Source: Litomosoides sigmodontis
Taxonomy: Eukaryota; Nematoda; Chromadorea; Rhabditida; Onchocercidae
NCBI GenBank assembly: GCA_963070105.1
Contig: OY718805.1
Coordinates: forward strand, 10,203,652 to 10,267,651
Reading direction: 5' to 3'
DNA length: 64,000 nt
Shown here: one piece after another, positions 17,023 through 30,557 of the stretch
Position numbering within the stretch: the stretch's first letter is position 1
Layout of the letters: the number at the start of each line of letters is the position of its first letter
The notes under the pieces: model-generated
Seen by the model: only the letters and a program-made list of their open reading frames with translations
Databases searched by the model: none
What the model was told of the DNA's origin: nothing
Position numbers and translations under genes: made by a program

Positions 17023-17036
17023 GCTGTTGCTGCTGT
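16935..17036. repeat. (GCT/GTT)n trinucleotide repeat
   Basis: Trinucleotide tract of GCT turning into GTT, about 100 bp, ending some 75 bp upstream of the cuticlin start codon at 16859. On the minus strand it reads as ACA/AGC codons and would encode Thr/Ala runs if translated. Confidence 0.9.
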
Positions 17037-18002
17037 ATTCTTCTTATCAAAGCCGATATGGCCTCTGATATCCATGGAAGTCTTTTTATATGTTTGATAT
17101 CGGACGGATCATGTCCCGCCTTCCTGGATAACCAGCCCTCTCATGATATTCTACCGACCTAATTTCTCCTTTTTTTATTCTTTTTTTATTTTCATTAATT
17201 ATTTTTAAATTTTTCACTTGTCGTTTTTGTTTATTCCATCTCCTCTTATCATCCACGTATCAGTCGAAGAAGGATTGAGTGAAAGAAGGCGACGACGACG
17301 AAGACGAAGAGGAAGAGGGGGAAGGAGAAGAAAAGAAGAAGAAGAAGGAAAAAAACTATTGTTTCATTGTGGTAGCTCTAAATTTATCAGTTTCTCGTTC
17401 AGTTCCACCCATTTCGTTTGTTTTTTCTCTTTTTCGAACTTTACAAAAATTCCACTAAATCAAATCTTCATTACTGTCCCTTTTCATGTCACTTTCTTTT
17501 TTTCCCCTTTTCATTCGTTGATATATGTTTTAATAGTCTGAAAATAAAAAAATTATCCGATTTCTTTTCCGTATTCTCACCTACATCTATTTCGTGTGTA
17601 ATAAAAATTTATGTATGTATCTATCTCTCTGTGTATACGTAGGCATGAATTAAAAGGTAACATTTATCAAAAAAAAAAATTCATCCCTTCTTCCTCTCTT
17701 CTTCCTTTTCCTCTTCTTTCCTCTTTTTAAGTTTCGAACGAAACTGCTCTTTTCTTTTTCCTTCATCCTTTCACCTTTCATCATTATCACTGTTAGTATC
17801 ACGATCATTATTATATTTGCTATTATCTGAATTCGGTGTTCAATTCACTTTTAACTTTTAGTTTGTCAGCTGTTAACCACCGTCTTGCACTTCTCCAAGC
17901 ATTCATTGGGCTAATTTTAAAAATGGACGAAATGATGAATATTTCATATCCGTGGAAAAGTTGTGCCTTAGGCGTATGCAACCAGTGCCATCCTTGAATA
18001 AT

Positions 18003-18041
18003 TAATTAACTGTTATTGTCGCTGTTATTGTTGTTGCTGTT

Positions 18042-18077
<36 letters not shown>

Positions 18078-18112
18078 ATTGCTGTTATTGTTGTTGTTGT
18101 TGTTGTTGTTGT
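18003..18112. repeat. (GTT)n trinucleotide repeat
   Basis: About 110 bp of GTT/TTG triplets with ATT and GCT interruptions, the same unit and orientation as the tract next to the cuticlin start about 1 kb away. Confidence 0.9.
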
Positions 18113-21100
18113 AAATTTTTTTCTTATTTTGTTGAAAAAAGTAGGGAAATGAAAAGGAAAAACAATGAAAAGAAGGCGAAAGCGACATTTAATTACATGG
18201 GCCATCGAAAAAAAGGACAAAGAAAGGAGAGGAATGATAGGTTACGGCGCAAGGAGAGATAACAGAAGAATAAGTGGCCGAGAATTTGAAGAGATATCAT
18301 CCTTCATTCTCTTTTTTTTCTTCCTTTTTATTTTTCTTTTGTTTGTTTCCTACATTCCTCACTATCAATTAATTTTACTTTCAAATTAAATTTCAAACAA
18401 AAGTGGTTTATGACCAATAACTTCCCATATCGATTACTAATTCACAGTGCAACCATTTTTATTGTGCATGCACAGTTGAACAATATAATGTGTGCAGTTG
18501 TTTGTTGTGCGGTTGCAGTAGTTCCTAATTAAATCAAACAATTTTAAGTTTTCAATATTAACAATTGTTGACTGTTTGCGGTGTAACCTTTGAAATCTCT
18601 CAATATTTCAATTTAGCAGTTTAGTTATTTATCACATTTGCACTGTGAGCAGTGATTGCTGCTGCGATTTGAAATTTCTTGTTAAACTGCAATTTCTTAA
18701 TTACTATGATATTGGGTGAAAATTTTAATTTGCAATAGGAAGATTTCCTGGATATTTTTTTTCCTTAATTTTAAAACGATAATATTTGGGTAGAGTTTTG
18801 TTCATTTAAATTTCATAGAAAATTCGGAGTTCTTTTATATTTTGACATAACACAAGCATTTTTTGTTCACTCAGTGCTTTCAACTGCTACTTAACTGAAT
18901 TATTAATTTTTGAACAATTACGTTAGAAATCGGATGCAGTGGCCAAAAGTTTAAATTTCAAATTCACTCACTCAGCTCTAAATTACACCGCTAAATTAGA
19001 TCATAACAATTTTTATCATATTTATATAATTTTTAAACAATTCGGATTTACTAAACCCTCTAAACTTAAATGCACACTGTTTGGCGTAATTAACAAATAT
19101 GAAATTAACACAATAAAAGTCAAGTCCTTCTTTATATTTGCATCTCAACGAATACTGTATCATCTTGTGTGAATTTTCATGTTATGACCTGACGTGCTCC
19201 TCACCTTCTGTAATCCGTAAGATGAAAACTTGCAACTCGCATGTTTACAAATTTTGCGTAAACGAAATGCTTTCATACCTTGAACAAAATATTCAAGTAT
19301 CATTTTTTATTTCATCAAAGTGATGTACCTTACATCCGTCTACCTTTTGTTTTTGATTTAATTTTTTTTTTCTCTTGTTTCAACGGTCGTTCTTGGCGTG
19401 CAAACGTACGAAGTAATTTACTAATATCTGGCTGTAATCCAATTAAAAAAATGCTGATAATAAGATATGCACAATGATGGACGGTAAAAAATAATACAAA
19501 AACTTTGTGCATTCCATTCATAAAAAGTCTGAATTAAAAGAAATGAACTTATTACATATTAAATTCTCATTCACTTGCAATTTCAATGCAGTTATACTAA
19601 TGTGAGTGAATTATGGTGAAAAGAATTGATGAATGACTACTGCTTTAAATAATTTTAATTGAACACCGACAAGTGAAACATTGTGTAAAGTGTTAGGAGT
19701 AAAATAAGCTTGACCTTAGTGGAGGTGCTAAGAGATATTCCGTAGTGTAGAAAGCAAATAGGACAAAAGAAGTAACTGGTGAAAGAAGTCATATAATGGT
19801 TGGTCGTTAATAAAATAAATGAAAAGAGCATATCTAATAATCATTTCAACACTTGAATACTTGAATACCTGATCACATCATATATAGCATAAAAACGATG
19901 CCATCTCACCACGTAAAGTATGCGATACGACCAGCGAATAGGGAGGGACACGTGAGAACACGGTTTTATTTATTAGGAGCATAACATTATATCAAATACC
20001 ATCGTGTATTCACGTGTTCCTACATGGGTGCTCACATCGTTGCACATCATTTACGTAAGTGTAGGATTGTGTACTTATTAATAAATAATTACTACAAAAT
20101 ACTCCAATAATAGAGCACAAAAAAACTTTGGAAATATTTGTTAAAATATTTTAGAAATCTCCTTGTCAAAACATTCCAAACATCCGAAATGCATTTAATT
20201 TTATAAATGTTGTTTTAATATATAGAGCTTTGATGCTTGAATAACACCAAACTTTTTACAATGCCCAAATACTATTTGATTTTCATTATTAAGTTTTACA
20301 TCACTTCCTTAATAAATTCCCTAATATGCAAACCGTTCAGTTGATGCATGCGTTAACGCATGTATTCTTCATTTATATAAAAATATGAGCATTCCTACGC
20401 AATTTAATCTTTAATGATAATTAATTAATTAATTTGCAGAAATATGCTGTTTGTCATTCATTCATTGCAAAGTGAGTACTTTTTTCTGGCATATTTTAAC
20501 TTCTAATCGATCTTTGATTTTGTCAAAACATCTTTTTCAATAAAAAGAGGAAGAGAAACGGCACATCCACAAAAGTCACAGACAGATTTAACACCGAAAA
20601 TTCAAACGGAAAAAAAAAGAGAAAAATATCTGATTTAAAACGATGATAAATTAAAGAATTAATTTGAAGAGGTAGTGAGAAGAAAACCTTTTCACTTACT
20701 TAAACAACAAGTTTATCCATCTTATCATCACATTTCCCATTGTTGTGAGACGCGAAGTATTGTAAACATGGTATTGTAAACAAAACAAAGGAAAAAAAAA
20801 ACATAAATCTCATAATTACAGAGAGAAGGAAGAAACATACGAGCAGAATCATATGTACAAATTAGAAGTAAAAACTTTGTCCACTTAACTGTTAAGTGAA
20901 TTGCTTAACTTAATTTTTATCTACTGAAATTGAAATATTTTAATTTCAATTTTGAATTTGCTTTGATAAATGCTTTTTGAGTGTTGTTCATTTTACGGAT
21001 TATGCATTCTGTCACCAGGAGGAGTTCACAACTTTTTTTAATACTGTCGAGGCTCAATATTGTTTGTCCAACGAAGTTTTGGAAAACGTAGAACTTGAAT

Positions 21101-22449
21101 GAGAGATTTACTGTAACGGCAAAGTAAGTGCTTACCGGAAACGTCTCTTCCGTACTAATTTTCTTACTGTAATTCGAAAATACATTTCGTTTCAATTTCT
21201 TGTTGACAATATGATTTTGTCGGCAAATGCTTTATTTATATTTGAAAATCTTCCTAAATTTGTGGTACGATGTTTTCATGCGACGTTTCATCCATCATAT
21301 TTGCTTGTGCGATAAGAATTTTGCAAAATAATAATTGTGATTCAAACTTTCTGATCCTCCGCACTTTAACACATTGTCAATTAATGGAATTCAAGGAGCA
21401 ACAACATTAATGTCCCCGCAATTACACCTGTCATAATTAACGGAATTTGACAATAAATGGTTCACGCTTATCAACTAAGTTACTGATCGTATAACGAGTA
21501 CTTATTCGATTTTCTATTATCAATAATTGCTACAACAGCAAACAATAATTGCTCGAACAGCAACAACAGTTGTGACTGACTGCTCAATCATTGTTCTCAT
21601 AATTATCATTATTGTGATAAGAAATGTAAGACTGCAGTGAGGATGAAGAGAAGTACACTTGTGATATTTACAGCAGCATTCGCACATTATAGTCATCCGA
21701 ATGGCGTCTCGACCACCACTGATTAATAAAATTAAATTTCTAAAATTACCATTTATTTTACACAATTTACAGTTCTTGCGAAAGAATTAACTGCATAACA
21801 GCAAACTTAGTTACGCAGTGATTACCAAACAATTGAAATAAATTTTAACAATTGCACGTTTCCACAAACATTTCGTAAATTTAACATCACTTTCAATAGA
21901 ATTGTAATTTGTGGCATATTTGAAAAATAAATAAATCTTTGGTGATAAATCTATATTGAAAGCTTCCTATTCCTAATTGTAACGTTCACTTCTTTTAAAA
22001 TAATATCAATTATTCCTTTATTTCCAAGGTTTGCACCGAAATCCGATCTGATAATAATGATGATAATGTGCGTCAATTAATTATCGTAGAGTGGAAAGAA
22101 ACGGAATTGTAAAAAACGATCTGTAAGTGCGGCAACCAAAGATGTGGTTCACGTCTAAAGAAAGACTTCGTTTTCTCGTTCTTTCTCTTATCAGTGATAA
22201 GGAGAAACAAATTGACAACATTTTGGCTTCCTTATCAGTGACAACAGCTAACGTACACTGAAACGGAAAAAAATAAGTGCAATAAAACTTTTTTTTAGAA
22301 ATTTTATTTTTCAAAAATTTAACAGCTCAGGTTGTAGAGGGCGGAAAATGTGAGCTTTCGAAAAAAAAGCTGTAAGGGTTGAGTTATAGGAAATGGTGCA
22401 GAAAAGTTTTATTTTGCATATTTTAAGATTTGAGAAATTGGAGAATTGT

Positions 22450-22660
22450 TGAGAGAGAGAGAGAGAAAGAGATGGAGAGAGAGAAAGAAGAAGAGAAGAA
22501 GATGGAGAAGGGAAGATGTAATGAAGCTGGAGAGCGAGGAAGAGAAAATAAAGTGGAAAATATAAAAAAAAACAAGATGGGTAGAAAGAAGTAAAATGAA
22601 AATAAAAATATTTCTGAAAGAAATAGCAAACGATGAGAGGGAGAAAGAAATGAGGTAAAA
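22450..22660. repeat. GA-rich polypurine tract
   Basis: The plus strand is almost all purine here, starting with an interrupted (GA)n run. The opposite strand gives Ser/Leu/Phe-rich reading frames that are composition artefacts. Confidence 0.75.
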
Positions 22661-24935
22661 AGAAAGGGAGGTAAATTTTCCACATTTGAATTTCATACAA
22701 GAATAGTACGAAAACATGACTGTAGGATAGTAACATGACTGTGTATAATAAGAGTCATAAAAAGGATAACTTTGTTGATTATAAAAAATTATCGGTTGAC
22801 AAATAAGGAAAATCAATTTTTGTTTTTGTTTCTTTTCGAAAATATATGCTAAATTGAAAATTGCTTTGCAAAATGAACTTAAGTGCTAAAAATAGAAAAT
22901 AAATTAAAAAAATGGGAAGTACGAAAAGATGAGGAATGAGATTAGTGCTGTTGACGAAAAGAATTTTAATTTGACAAAACAACTTTGATAAGGATGTGAA
23001 TGAAAAATTAACTGTGTTGGTAATGAAGGATGGGAAAAAATGTTATCAGAATTTATTGCTGCGGCAAAACCTCGTTGAATTGCTGCTGAAAATAATGAGA
23101 GTTGACGAAGGAGCAAGGAAAATGCCACAAACTTATCAAAAGTAATTAATTTTTTAGCGAAATTCAAACTGGATCAAAAAAGCTAGAATATCAAAAAAGT
23201 TTCAAAATTTTCAATCAAAGGTGAAAAAAAAAATGATTTTTAATGATAGACATGATAGTACATGACAATTGCAATTCAAACACTTTTGTAAAAAACAAAA
23301 AAACATGTATATGGGAAAACTAAAATTCAAGACTCTCAAATTTTAGAGTTTTGAAGTTCCAAAATTCAAAGTTTTAACAGGGCCAAAATACATTAATTAA
23401 TTATATTAATTTGTAAATTTTATGAAAAATGATATGATAATTTCAAAAACTATATCACAAGGAATGCTTTCGATTTTTTGACTTTAAGTACTTGCCCGTT
23501 TATGATAGTACAACGAATGAGCATAAATCTATTGAATAGCTAATGAAATGAAAAGTTTTTTTGAGTTCCAGTTGAAAAGATCCTACTGATATCACAGCAT
23601 AAGCATTCCGGAACAAACGCAATGCGCACCGGCAATAGATCCATCAGCGTAGTGCGTTTTCCTTCCAAATTTAACAACACATCGCTATCACACCGATACG
23701 TTCAGTCTTTGCGCACGTATTTTTAATGAAAACTTAATTAAATGCTATATCACAAGAGCTATAAAATATCCCAATTAAAACGCTGTTTTCAAATATTCCT
23801 GTGCATTCACGTGCCTCTCAGTCAAACGTCGGTATAACTACTGAAACGATAGACGTAAAGCTATCATATCTATATGGATATAGCTCGTAACGCAACATTA
23901 GAAGCTCATAAGTACGTGGTGCGAATAAACTGTGTTGGAGAGTTGCATCGGATGGAGAATGGAAAGGATGAGAAGCTGAATTTAGTAAGAATTGGCTGGT
24001 AAGGAGGCTAAGGTTAAGTTGACTCGCACCACGTAGGAGTTATTTAATTGTCTACAATTTAGGTATTCGTGACAGATAATGATGGATGATGCTAATGATG
24101 GAGAAGAATTCATTTAACATCCTGGGGAAGCTAATACATTGATGGTGAAATGGGTGCGGCGCGACCGCTTAAATTTCGAGCATTCTTAATCTATTTAAAA
24201 CAATTGCGCAAGTTAAGGTTTGCTGAAACTTCGAAAAAATTCAAAAAGTCAGGTTTTGTAAGCATATTTTCGGCAGCAGTCGTCCTTTTTAACAACGCAA
24301 AAAAAGTGTGCCAGTAGGTTTAAGATTCTAGTGCATGTCTTTAGTTGTAAAAATCAGTGATTGCTTCATGTAAAAATGGTTTTAATTTTCTAGTTTATTC
24401 AAATTGATGAAATGAAATGATTTAAAGATGGTCTAGTTTTTGATACTTACCGGTGTGCGGTGTGATAAACAATATCGAAACGAATCACTCAAGTCACAGA
24501 TGCTTTTTAAAATTCAGAGGCAACGTTTATCGATCATTTCACAAGCAATAGAAAATACGATTGAGGTAGTTACTACGAAATTATGGTACTAGCGAATTTT
24601 TATGCCCAAATGAAGCAAGTCACCAACATTAGTTGTGACAAATGCGCACTTTGAATATCTGCCCGCATTGAGGGAACAGTCGGCGCTTTTGAATTGCTTA
24701 CTGTTTAACAAGCAATTTGAACATTCCGCTGCATGTATTTCTCCAGCAGAATTAACGGAAGGTGAACGAAGTGAACAAACATTTCCAGCATGACGAGTGA
24801 AGTGCGGGAGGATGAATTAATTTTTTCATTAATTCGATCAGTGAAAGTGCTCATTAACTTTAAATTCCAATCAGTGGAAATGACTAATAGAGAATGGATG
24901 CAAGCGTTTTTGGGATTAAGGAAACCTTTCCTTCA

Positions 24936-25275
24936 TCAATTATTCTTTAGTTGAAAAATAAAATGCAACAACTTACACCACAATTTTATGGGACAGATGT
25001 AGTATGTGCACATGTCTACGCACGTGTCTGTAAGGTACACGTGTACGTTGTGCGTACACGTCTGTGTTATGTACTGCCGTAAGGCTAGACATGTGATCAG
25101 TTTCAAAAATTTGTCGAAGTTCTCGTTGATCGTCCTGCACTGTTCATAGCAATCAGAAGAAAAAGATGGATGTGAGGAGAGGAAGAACGCTAGCTGGGTG
25201 ATCTTTGATGATCCGCCTGGAAAATTCTCAAAAGCTCTGTCATCATCACCACCACTACTACTACTACTACCACCA
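24936..25275 (-). CDS. Candidate exon, unrecognised gene
   Basis: A minus-strand frame stays open for 112 codons from a good acceptor (CTCCTTTCAG, ending at 25276) to a TGA at 24936. It begins with a Gly/Ser/Asp run, then GDDDRAFENFPGGSSKITQL, then a Cys-containing part. It has no early ATG, as expected for an internal or last exon. Possible donors inside it mean the true exon may be shorter. GC-richer coding-like sequence at about 25,440-25,650 on the same strand may hold another exon. No family recognised. Confidence 0.3.
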
Positions 25276-26839
25276 CTGAAAGGAGGTTGTCCTGGCTAGC
25301 CTTGCTAATCTCTCTTCCCTATTGGCTAATTAATTTCACGTCTTTTAAATTTGCCTCCAGCGGAGCAGTGTTTTTATCCTACGTTGGATGAGTGAGAAGA
25401 GAGGAGGGATTGTGACGGGAAGGAGAAAAATATTTTCGGGAAAATGAATGGAATGAGAAAAGGACGGGAATTAATCAAACTCAGCGGCATTTCTCTTTCA
25501 GTGCTGTTAGGACATTCCCTCCGAGTCCGACGTCTTCATTTTCACGTCAAATTAACCCTTCAACGAATCTTTTTCCGCGGAACGGCGGATAATCTTCTCA
25601 TTCCATCTTTTTCCAGTGTTGTTGCCGTTGAACATTTGTTCATTCAGTGAAAGGGAAAAATTTTCATTTCAACGAATTTACGAAAAAACCAGATATTTCC
25701 ATTTAATGAGAAGATGTAATAAAATCCAGCTGTTAACTTTTTAGACAGTAGCTAGCACTCATCGAAGGTTTTACCTTAATTTCACAATTTTGATCAGTAT
25801 GTTTCATTTCATGCAATTAAGTGAAGTGTTCAATTAGGACTTCGAATAAAACTTTATAACATCAAAATTATAATTTGCTATTTTATGAGCACGCAATGAA
25901 TTTCCGGATTTCTGCATCTTAGCGTTTTCCTTCTCCTGAAATTTCATCATTGACAGAGAAAGTATTCAAATATTTAATTTTTAACCTTTAAAAAGTTCTG
26001 GTTAAATGAAACCTAGTGAGTAATGGAATAGTATAGAATTAATCTGTGTACTTTAATATCAAATTTCTTTCAATTAAATTTAGACAAAAATGTACGAATT
26101 AATTCAAATTCGGTTATTTTTACTACATAAAATCATGGACGTTTGAGTGATAATAAATAACAAAGGTCGTACAATACATTGATGTATTAAGAAAATACGA
26201 AAAATTGGGCAAAACAAACTGTGAGCTTCAATTTACAACGTCAATAGAACAAATTAAAAGGTGTAACTTAATTAAAGTAATTAAGCAACTCCTACTAATC
26301 AAAGAATGATCTAAAAACTGAGATAAAAAATTAGAAGAACTAGAATTACTAAATTAATAATGATATTTGGGATAAAATGCTTTCTCACCACAGCTTCATT
26401 TCGATTTCAGTCATCGAAATCTCCGCGGTTCACCGTGTCCTTCTGAATCCCTCTTCACTGCATGGCAGTTTTCCCCTGCTAATTTGCGAAATGTGTCAGA
26501 TAATATGCAAATTATGTCGAATAATATTACCAAAGCGTTCTAGCCGATCGGTGCATTTAATAATTTCATTTGTTCGTTGTCAATGTGATTGCACTAATTG
26601 ATAAGAAATGAAACAAACAAACAAATTCAGTTTTGACTCTCTGTGGAATACCTCATTAATTGTAACTAATAATATTTTAAATTTCCAAGCAATCTGCTTC
26701 AAATTTCTCGATTGAAAGCTAATGTTCCATTTCAACATTTTTATTTGTTGTCACTTTATTAATGGCAATTTGTGCTAACTTTGGAATTAATTGACTATTA
26801 ATAATATATGCTAACTGAGAACTACCTTTTCTTTCACTT
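25276..26839. other. Intergenic region upstream of the Tudor gene 3' end
   Basis: Apart from the possible extra exon near 25,440-25,650, nothing is supported. An AATAAA signal on the minus strand near 26,741, about 100 bp past the Tudor gene stop codon, is a good polyadenylation candidate for that gene. Confidence 0.4.
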
Positions 26840-29800
26840 TCATCGTTCCTTAGAAATTCTAATGAGGCCTTTTCGATTGCGCTTGGCAGTCTGGCAAGCA
26901 TTGGCCAGTCATTGTGAATTTTCCAAAAAAGATATATTGATTGTTATTTGGCAACAACCACTTCTCAGCTATTCATAGATCGAAAGTGTATTTCCGGAAT
27001 ACCGGAATCCGCCATGTTTTTTTCCCCCTCTCCCTTTCTTCCCTCCTTCCCATCTTCAATTTTGTATGTGATGACTAATCTTATAATTATTATGAAATAA
27101 TTAAATAGTACCGTCGTAATACGATTTGTCACTAACTCATTTAAGCAATCATCAGAGGGTCGCTTAAATTGAACCGTTTTTTTCTTCAAGAAATTATCCG
27201 CGCTTCCCACTGCGAATTCACAGGGTGGCAAATCTAAATTGCTACTGTACAAGTTGCAATAATTAGTCTAAAATATGCAAAATTATACTAAAAAGTAATG
27301 ATGCTGATTTATCAGGTGCATGTGCACGTAATACCTGAAATAGATGAGTCAAATTTAAACCTGAATGACGTTCGGCAATTCCACACAGCGCAGCCTCAAT
27401 GCCTCGTCCCCCAGCACTTTTATGTTCCTTATTAAGCCAAGATGAAACGAAAACTCGTGTTACTAGGCCAAAACACGACGAGGCTACAAGTTCACGAGGA
27501 TAAAGCTAATTGATAAATGAAAGTTCGACTTAATATACAATTATAATTGGGTAATTAATTAGCATATTGCTTATGCATTCTCACCGCGATGTTGACCATT
27601 CAAATTATTCATTTCAAATGACTTTGTGCTCGATGAGCGATCGCTCTTTTCAATATTCCAATTTTGCTTCTAAATTGTTGTAATATTTGAACGTTAAGAA
27701 ATTTGTGAAGGAAACTTCCGAGTGAAAGCTGACTGAAAGATATTTAATAATTCATTTCTGAATTGCAAAAGGAGGAATTCAAATTCTGATTGATTAAAAT
27801 TACGAAGTGACTGCATTCGCTGATGAATGTCTGTCTGACCGGTTCAACTGAATAAGAAATTAGGCGGAATTACTTTATTGTAAGTACAGTGAAGATATTT
27901 CAAGAAATAATAATGATAAATAATAATTAACGTAGGTGATCGTGATCTCATGAGTATTTAGATGCTTGAAATGGATATTGAGGTGATTCAGATGACTTAT
28001 GCGTAATAATGTTGTCCTTCACTTAACCTTCAGTTTTAGTTAGCTTACTTTGACAGTAACTTTCCCCTGACCTTAACATCAATCGTTTTCCAGGTTCTTC
28101 GCCAACACAAGAATTGCTTTTCTCGTGTTGCTGTAAGCCGAACGCCCAGCGTTGCGTAGCGATATAAGCTTCCTTTCTGCTGCTGAAAGAAAAGGCAGAA
28201 AGGAATTGAAAATGATATAAAATCTAAAGTTTTTAGAAAGGCATCAAATTTTTGTTTATCAAATGCAAACTTTCAAACAAAATTCCTTTTTTCGCTTTAT
28301 ATTTCAGGTTTGATGTGAGTGACGATAAAATTAAATTTGTAGTTTTAGCGTTATAACGATCAAATAACAACAGGGAGTGCTAGTTCGGAATTTGTCCGTC
28401 CGATTAAACGTATGTTATACTTTGGGTAACAAATCGATTTGCAGTCGAAACGCTAGCGGTGGTCCGTCAAATGCGACTGTTAATGGCTTAATAGCTGCAA
28501 CGTCTAATTCCGTGAGACGGAATCCAAAATCGACCAGACGGACGGTAACGGTTTGCGTCGTTTCATGACACTCCTCAATAACGGCACGTGCATATGACTC
28601 AAACTGTAATGGTCAATATTTAGCATAGTAAATGTGAGCGCCAAAGACCTGCTTATTTATATGTTAAATTTAGATTCACGTAAATACGTCAGTGAACAAT
28701 ATGGATCAGTTGAACGTTGTGATCGATAATAATGCGAATGTGCTATTGTTGATGGAACACACAGCTTTATGAGGTTATTCACTAACCAGAGGCATTTTCT
28801 TAGCAAAAGCTTATCAACAAGTAGCTGTTGTTTAGTTCAACTGTTTTCGAATATAATTTAGATATCATTAGACGTGGTTGGCCAGTGAAATTCAAGGTTT
28901 CAGAAAAGAGTGGTGGTGCTAGCATATTGGTTGCAACAATAGTAATTGTTAATGTTTGCGCTATTGCTTGTTGCGTTCCTTAAAACTTTATCTAGTTCCA
29001 CTAACAGCAGTTGCTGTCATTGCAAGTAGGAATATATATTACTTAAACCTCAGTACGTTCACGTGCAATTCCATCATTGACCATATCGAGAGGATTCAAA
29101 CGCGTAAGTACCACGCATGGTGTTCCAGGAAATAATTCCATCCATTCTAGTGATTGCGTCGCATTCAACACAACATCTGAAGCATCAAAACACGGCGGTC
29201 GTTTACCATCGTACAAGCGAACCCACGCATAAGCTCCTTCCAGCCGAATGACGTATACCTGAAAATTGAGGAGTAAATCGCTCTCTGATATTGATGTTAA
29301 ATTTTCTTTCCTTTTATTACTAATACAATTATAATAACTTAAATATAGCAAATTTTCGATTTATTTTTCACCGATTCATAATTAGTTATGATAACAAATG
29401 ACTGATAATTAAATAACGTAATAAATAGTTTAAAATTCATAACAAATAATTGAAAACGTGGTACTTGCAGTAGAAGGATTATTACTTTATGGATGACATT
29501 GAGTGCTAATGGTTTTGCGTTTGGATAGCGAACAACTCGCCCTTCTAGCTGCTTATCCTTCCTTAGTTGCTCCTCAACCAGTGATACTGTCTCTTTTGCC
29601 AATGACTCACGCATACGTAACGTGACGTTACCACTCGATAGCTGAAGATGATAATTTCCCTTACCAAATTAATTAATTTCACACAAACAACTTTAAGTGA
29701 ACTGTTTTTGTTTTTGTTCTTCACTTAGTGCACCACTTCAAACGAGAGATTGTAATATCTCCCTTGACAGTTCAACAGTTAATTCAATGACGTACGCTAC

Positions 29801-30557
29801 AATTCATTTGATAAGAGTAATTAATTCAGTGGTAGAATGATATAATTGATCTAATAACTAATACTTGATAGCTCCGGCGGAAAAAAACGTTTTTAAGTAT
29901 TATATTTCGTTACTTTCTTTGATTTTCTGTCAGGTAGGACCGTTTGTTCTTCACTATCCTCCACGTCGGATAGTTCGCCCGCTAGTGCTGCTGTAATTCA
30001 CGCTACTGCGGAAAGAATTCTTTTAGCGCAACTTAATAACTTCCTTTTTCTACGGTTTAACTGGCATTTCACTTCAGAAAAAAATTAGAGTATTGATAAA
30101 TTCAGAAATAATTAGGCTACTTTTTTACTTAATTGCATTTGAAATGTTTCCTTTTACTAAAATTCGGTGCGCAGTTGTTAATTAAGACAGCTACTCCTTG
30201 CCAGTTCCTCTTGAAATTTTATTTTAAATTAATTCCGTTGATTTTTGATTCAAAAAGAAAGCTACTCGATTTCACAATCTTTCAAAAACTTTTGCTTTTA
30301 CTTGTTTTGAATTTTACCTTCAATATCGCAATAAAACTTAGCCACATTTTTCTTATTTGAGTTCAGTAATTCAGACATCGATATATTCCCATCCGTGCTG
30401 GACTTATTGTCGCTCGTTTCGCGCTGCAACCAATGACATATTTCAAATTTGAAAGTAATTGAGTAAAGCTATCAACCAATACATTTCCACAATTTAAGTA
30501 ATTATAATGTAATTTGACCGGCCTGAGTGAAACTTGGTACAAACTTACTGATTGCAT
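26840..30557 (-). CDS. Tudor-domain protein
   Basis: Ten exons join in phase to 409 residues: 30557-30549, 30423-30318, 29990-29914, 29641-29486, 29258-29049, 28603-28421, 28182-28072, 27505-27335, 27267-27112, 26890-26840. The first exon (three codons before a GTAAGT donor) and the last are the least sure. After an acidic Ser-rich N-terminus comes an extended-Tudor-like region, roughly residues 100-250: VYVIRLEGAYAWVRLYDG, then FESYARAVIEEC, VTVRLVDFGF and PPLAFRLQI. Tudor domains usually bind methylated arginines, often in germ granules or small-RNA complexes. Here the usual DYGN loop reads DFGF (211-214): one aromatic is kept but the Asn is replaced by Phe, so ligand binding may be altered. 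The remaining 150 or so residues match nothing I know. The exact orthologue cannot be named from sequence alone. Confidence 0.75.

Larger units (their letters stand above)
17037..24935. other. Long gene-poor AT-rich region
   Basis: No gene could be supported. The region contains purine/pyrimidine-skewed tracts (about 17,290-17,360 and 22,440-22,660), triplet repeats and many short hydrophobic reading frames of the kind AT-rich DNA produces by chance. The part next to 17,040-17,300 is the upstream region of the cuticlin gene. Confidence 0.5.

Noticed and set aside
16887..17162. Reading frames of poly-Cys or poly-Val on the plus strand
   Set aside because: They are translations of the GCT/GTT triplet repeat opposite the cuticlin gene.
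20917..21195. 92-codon minus-strand reading frame from an ATG
   Set aside because: Composition follows the AT-rich background, there is no recognisable motif and no splice partners; chance is likely in 64 kb.
22311..22982. Overlapping Ser/Phe/Leu-rich minus-strand frames that look like membrane proteins
   Set aside because: They arise from the polypurine tract on the opposite strand.
26965..27111. Read-through of the ninth Tudor exon to a stop at 26965
   Set aside because: The extra sequence is intron-like (poly-Ile, then Gly/Lys/Glu-rich), while a GTACTA donor joins in phase to a short basic last exon. It remains possible.
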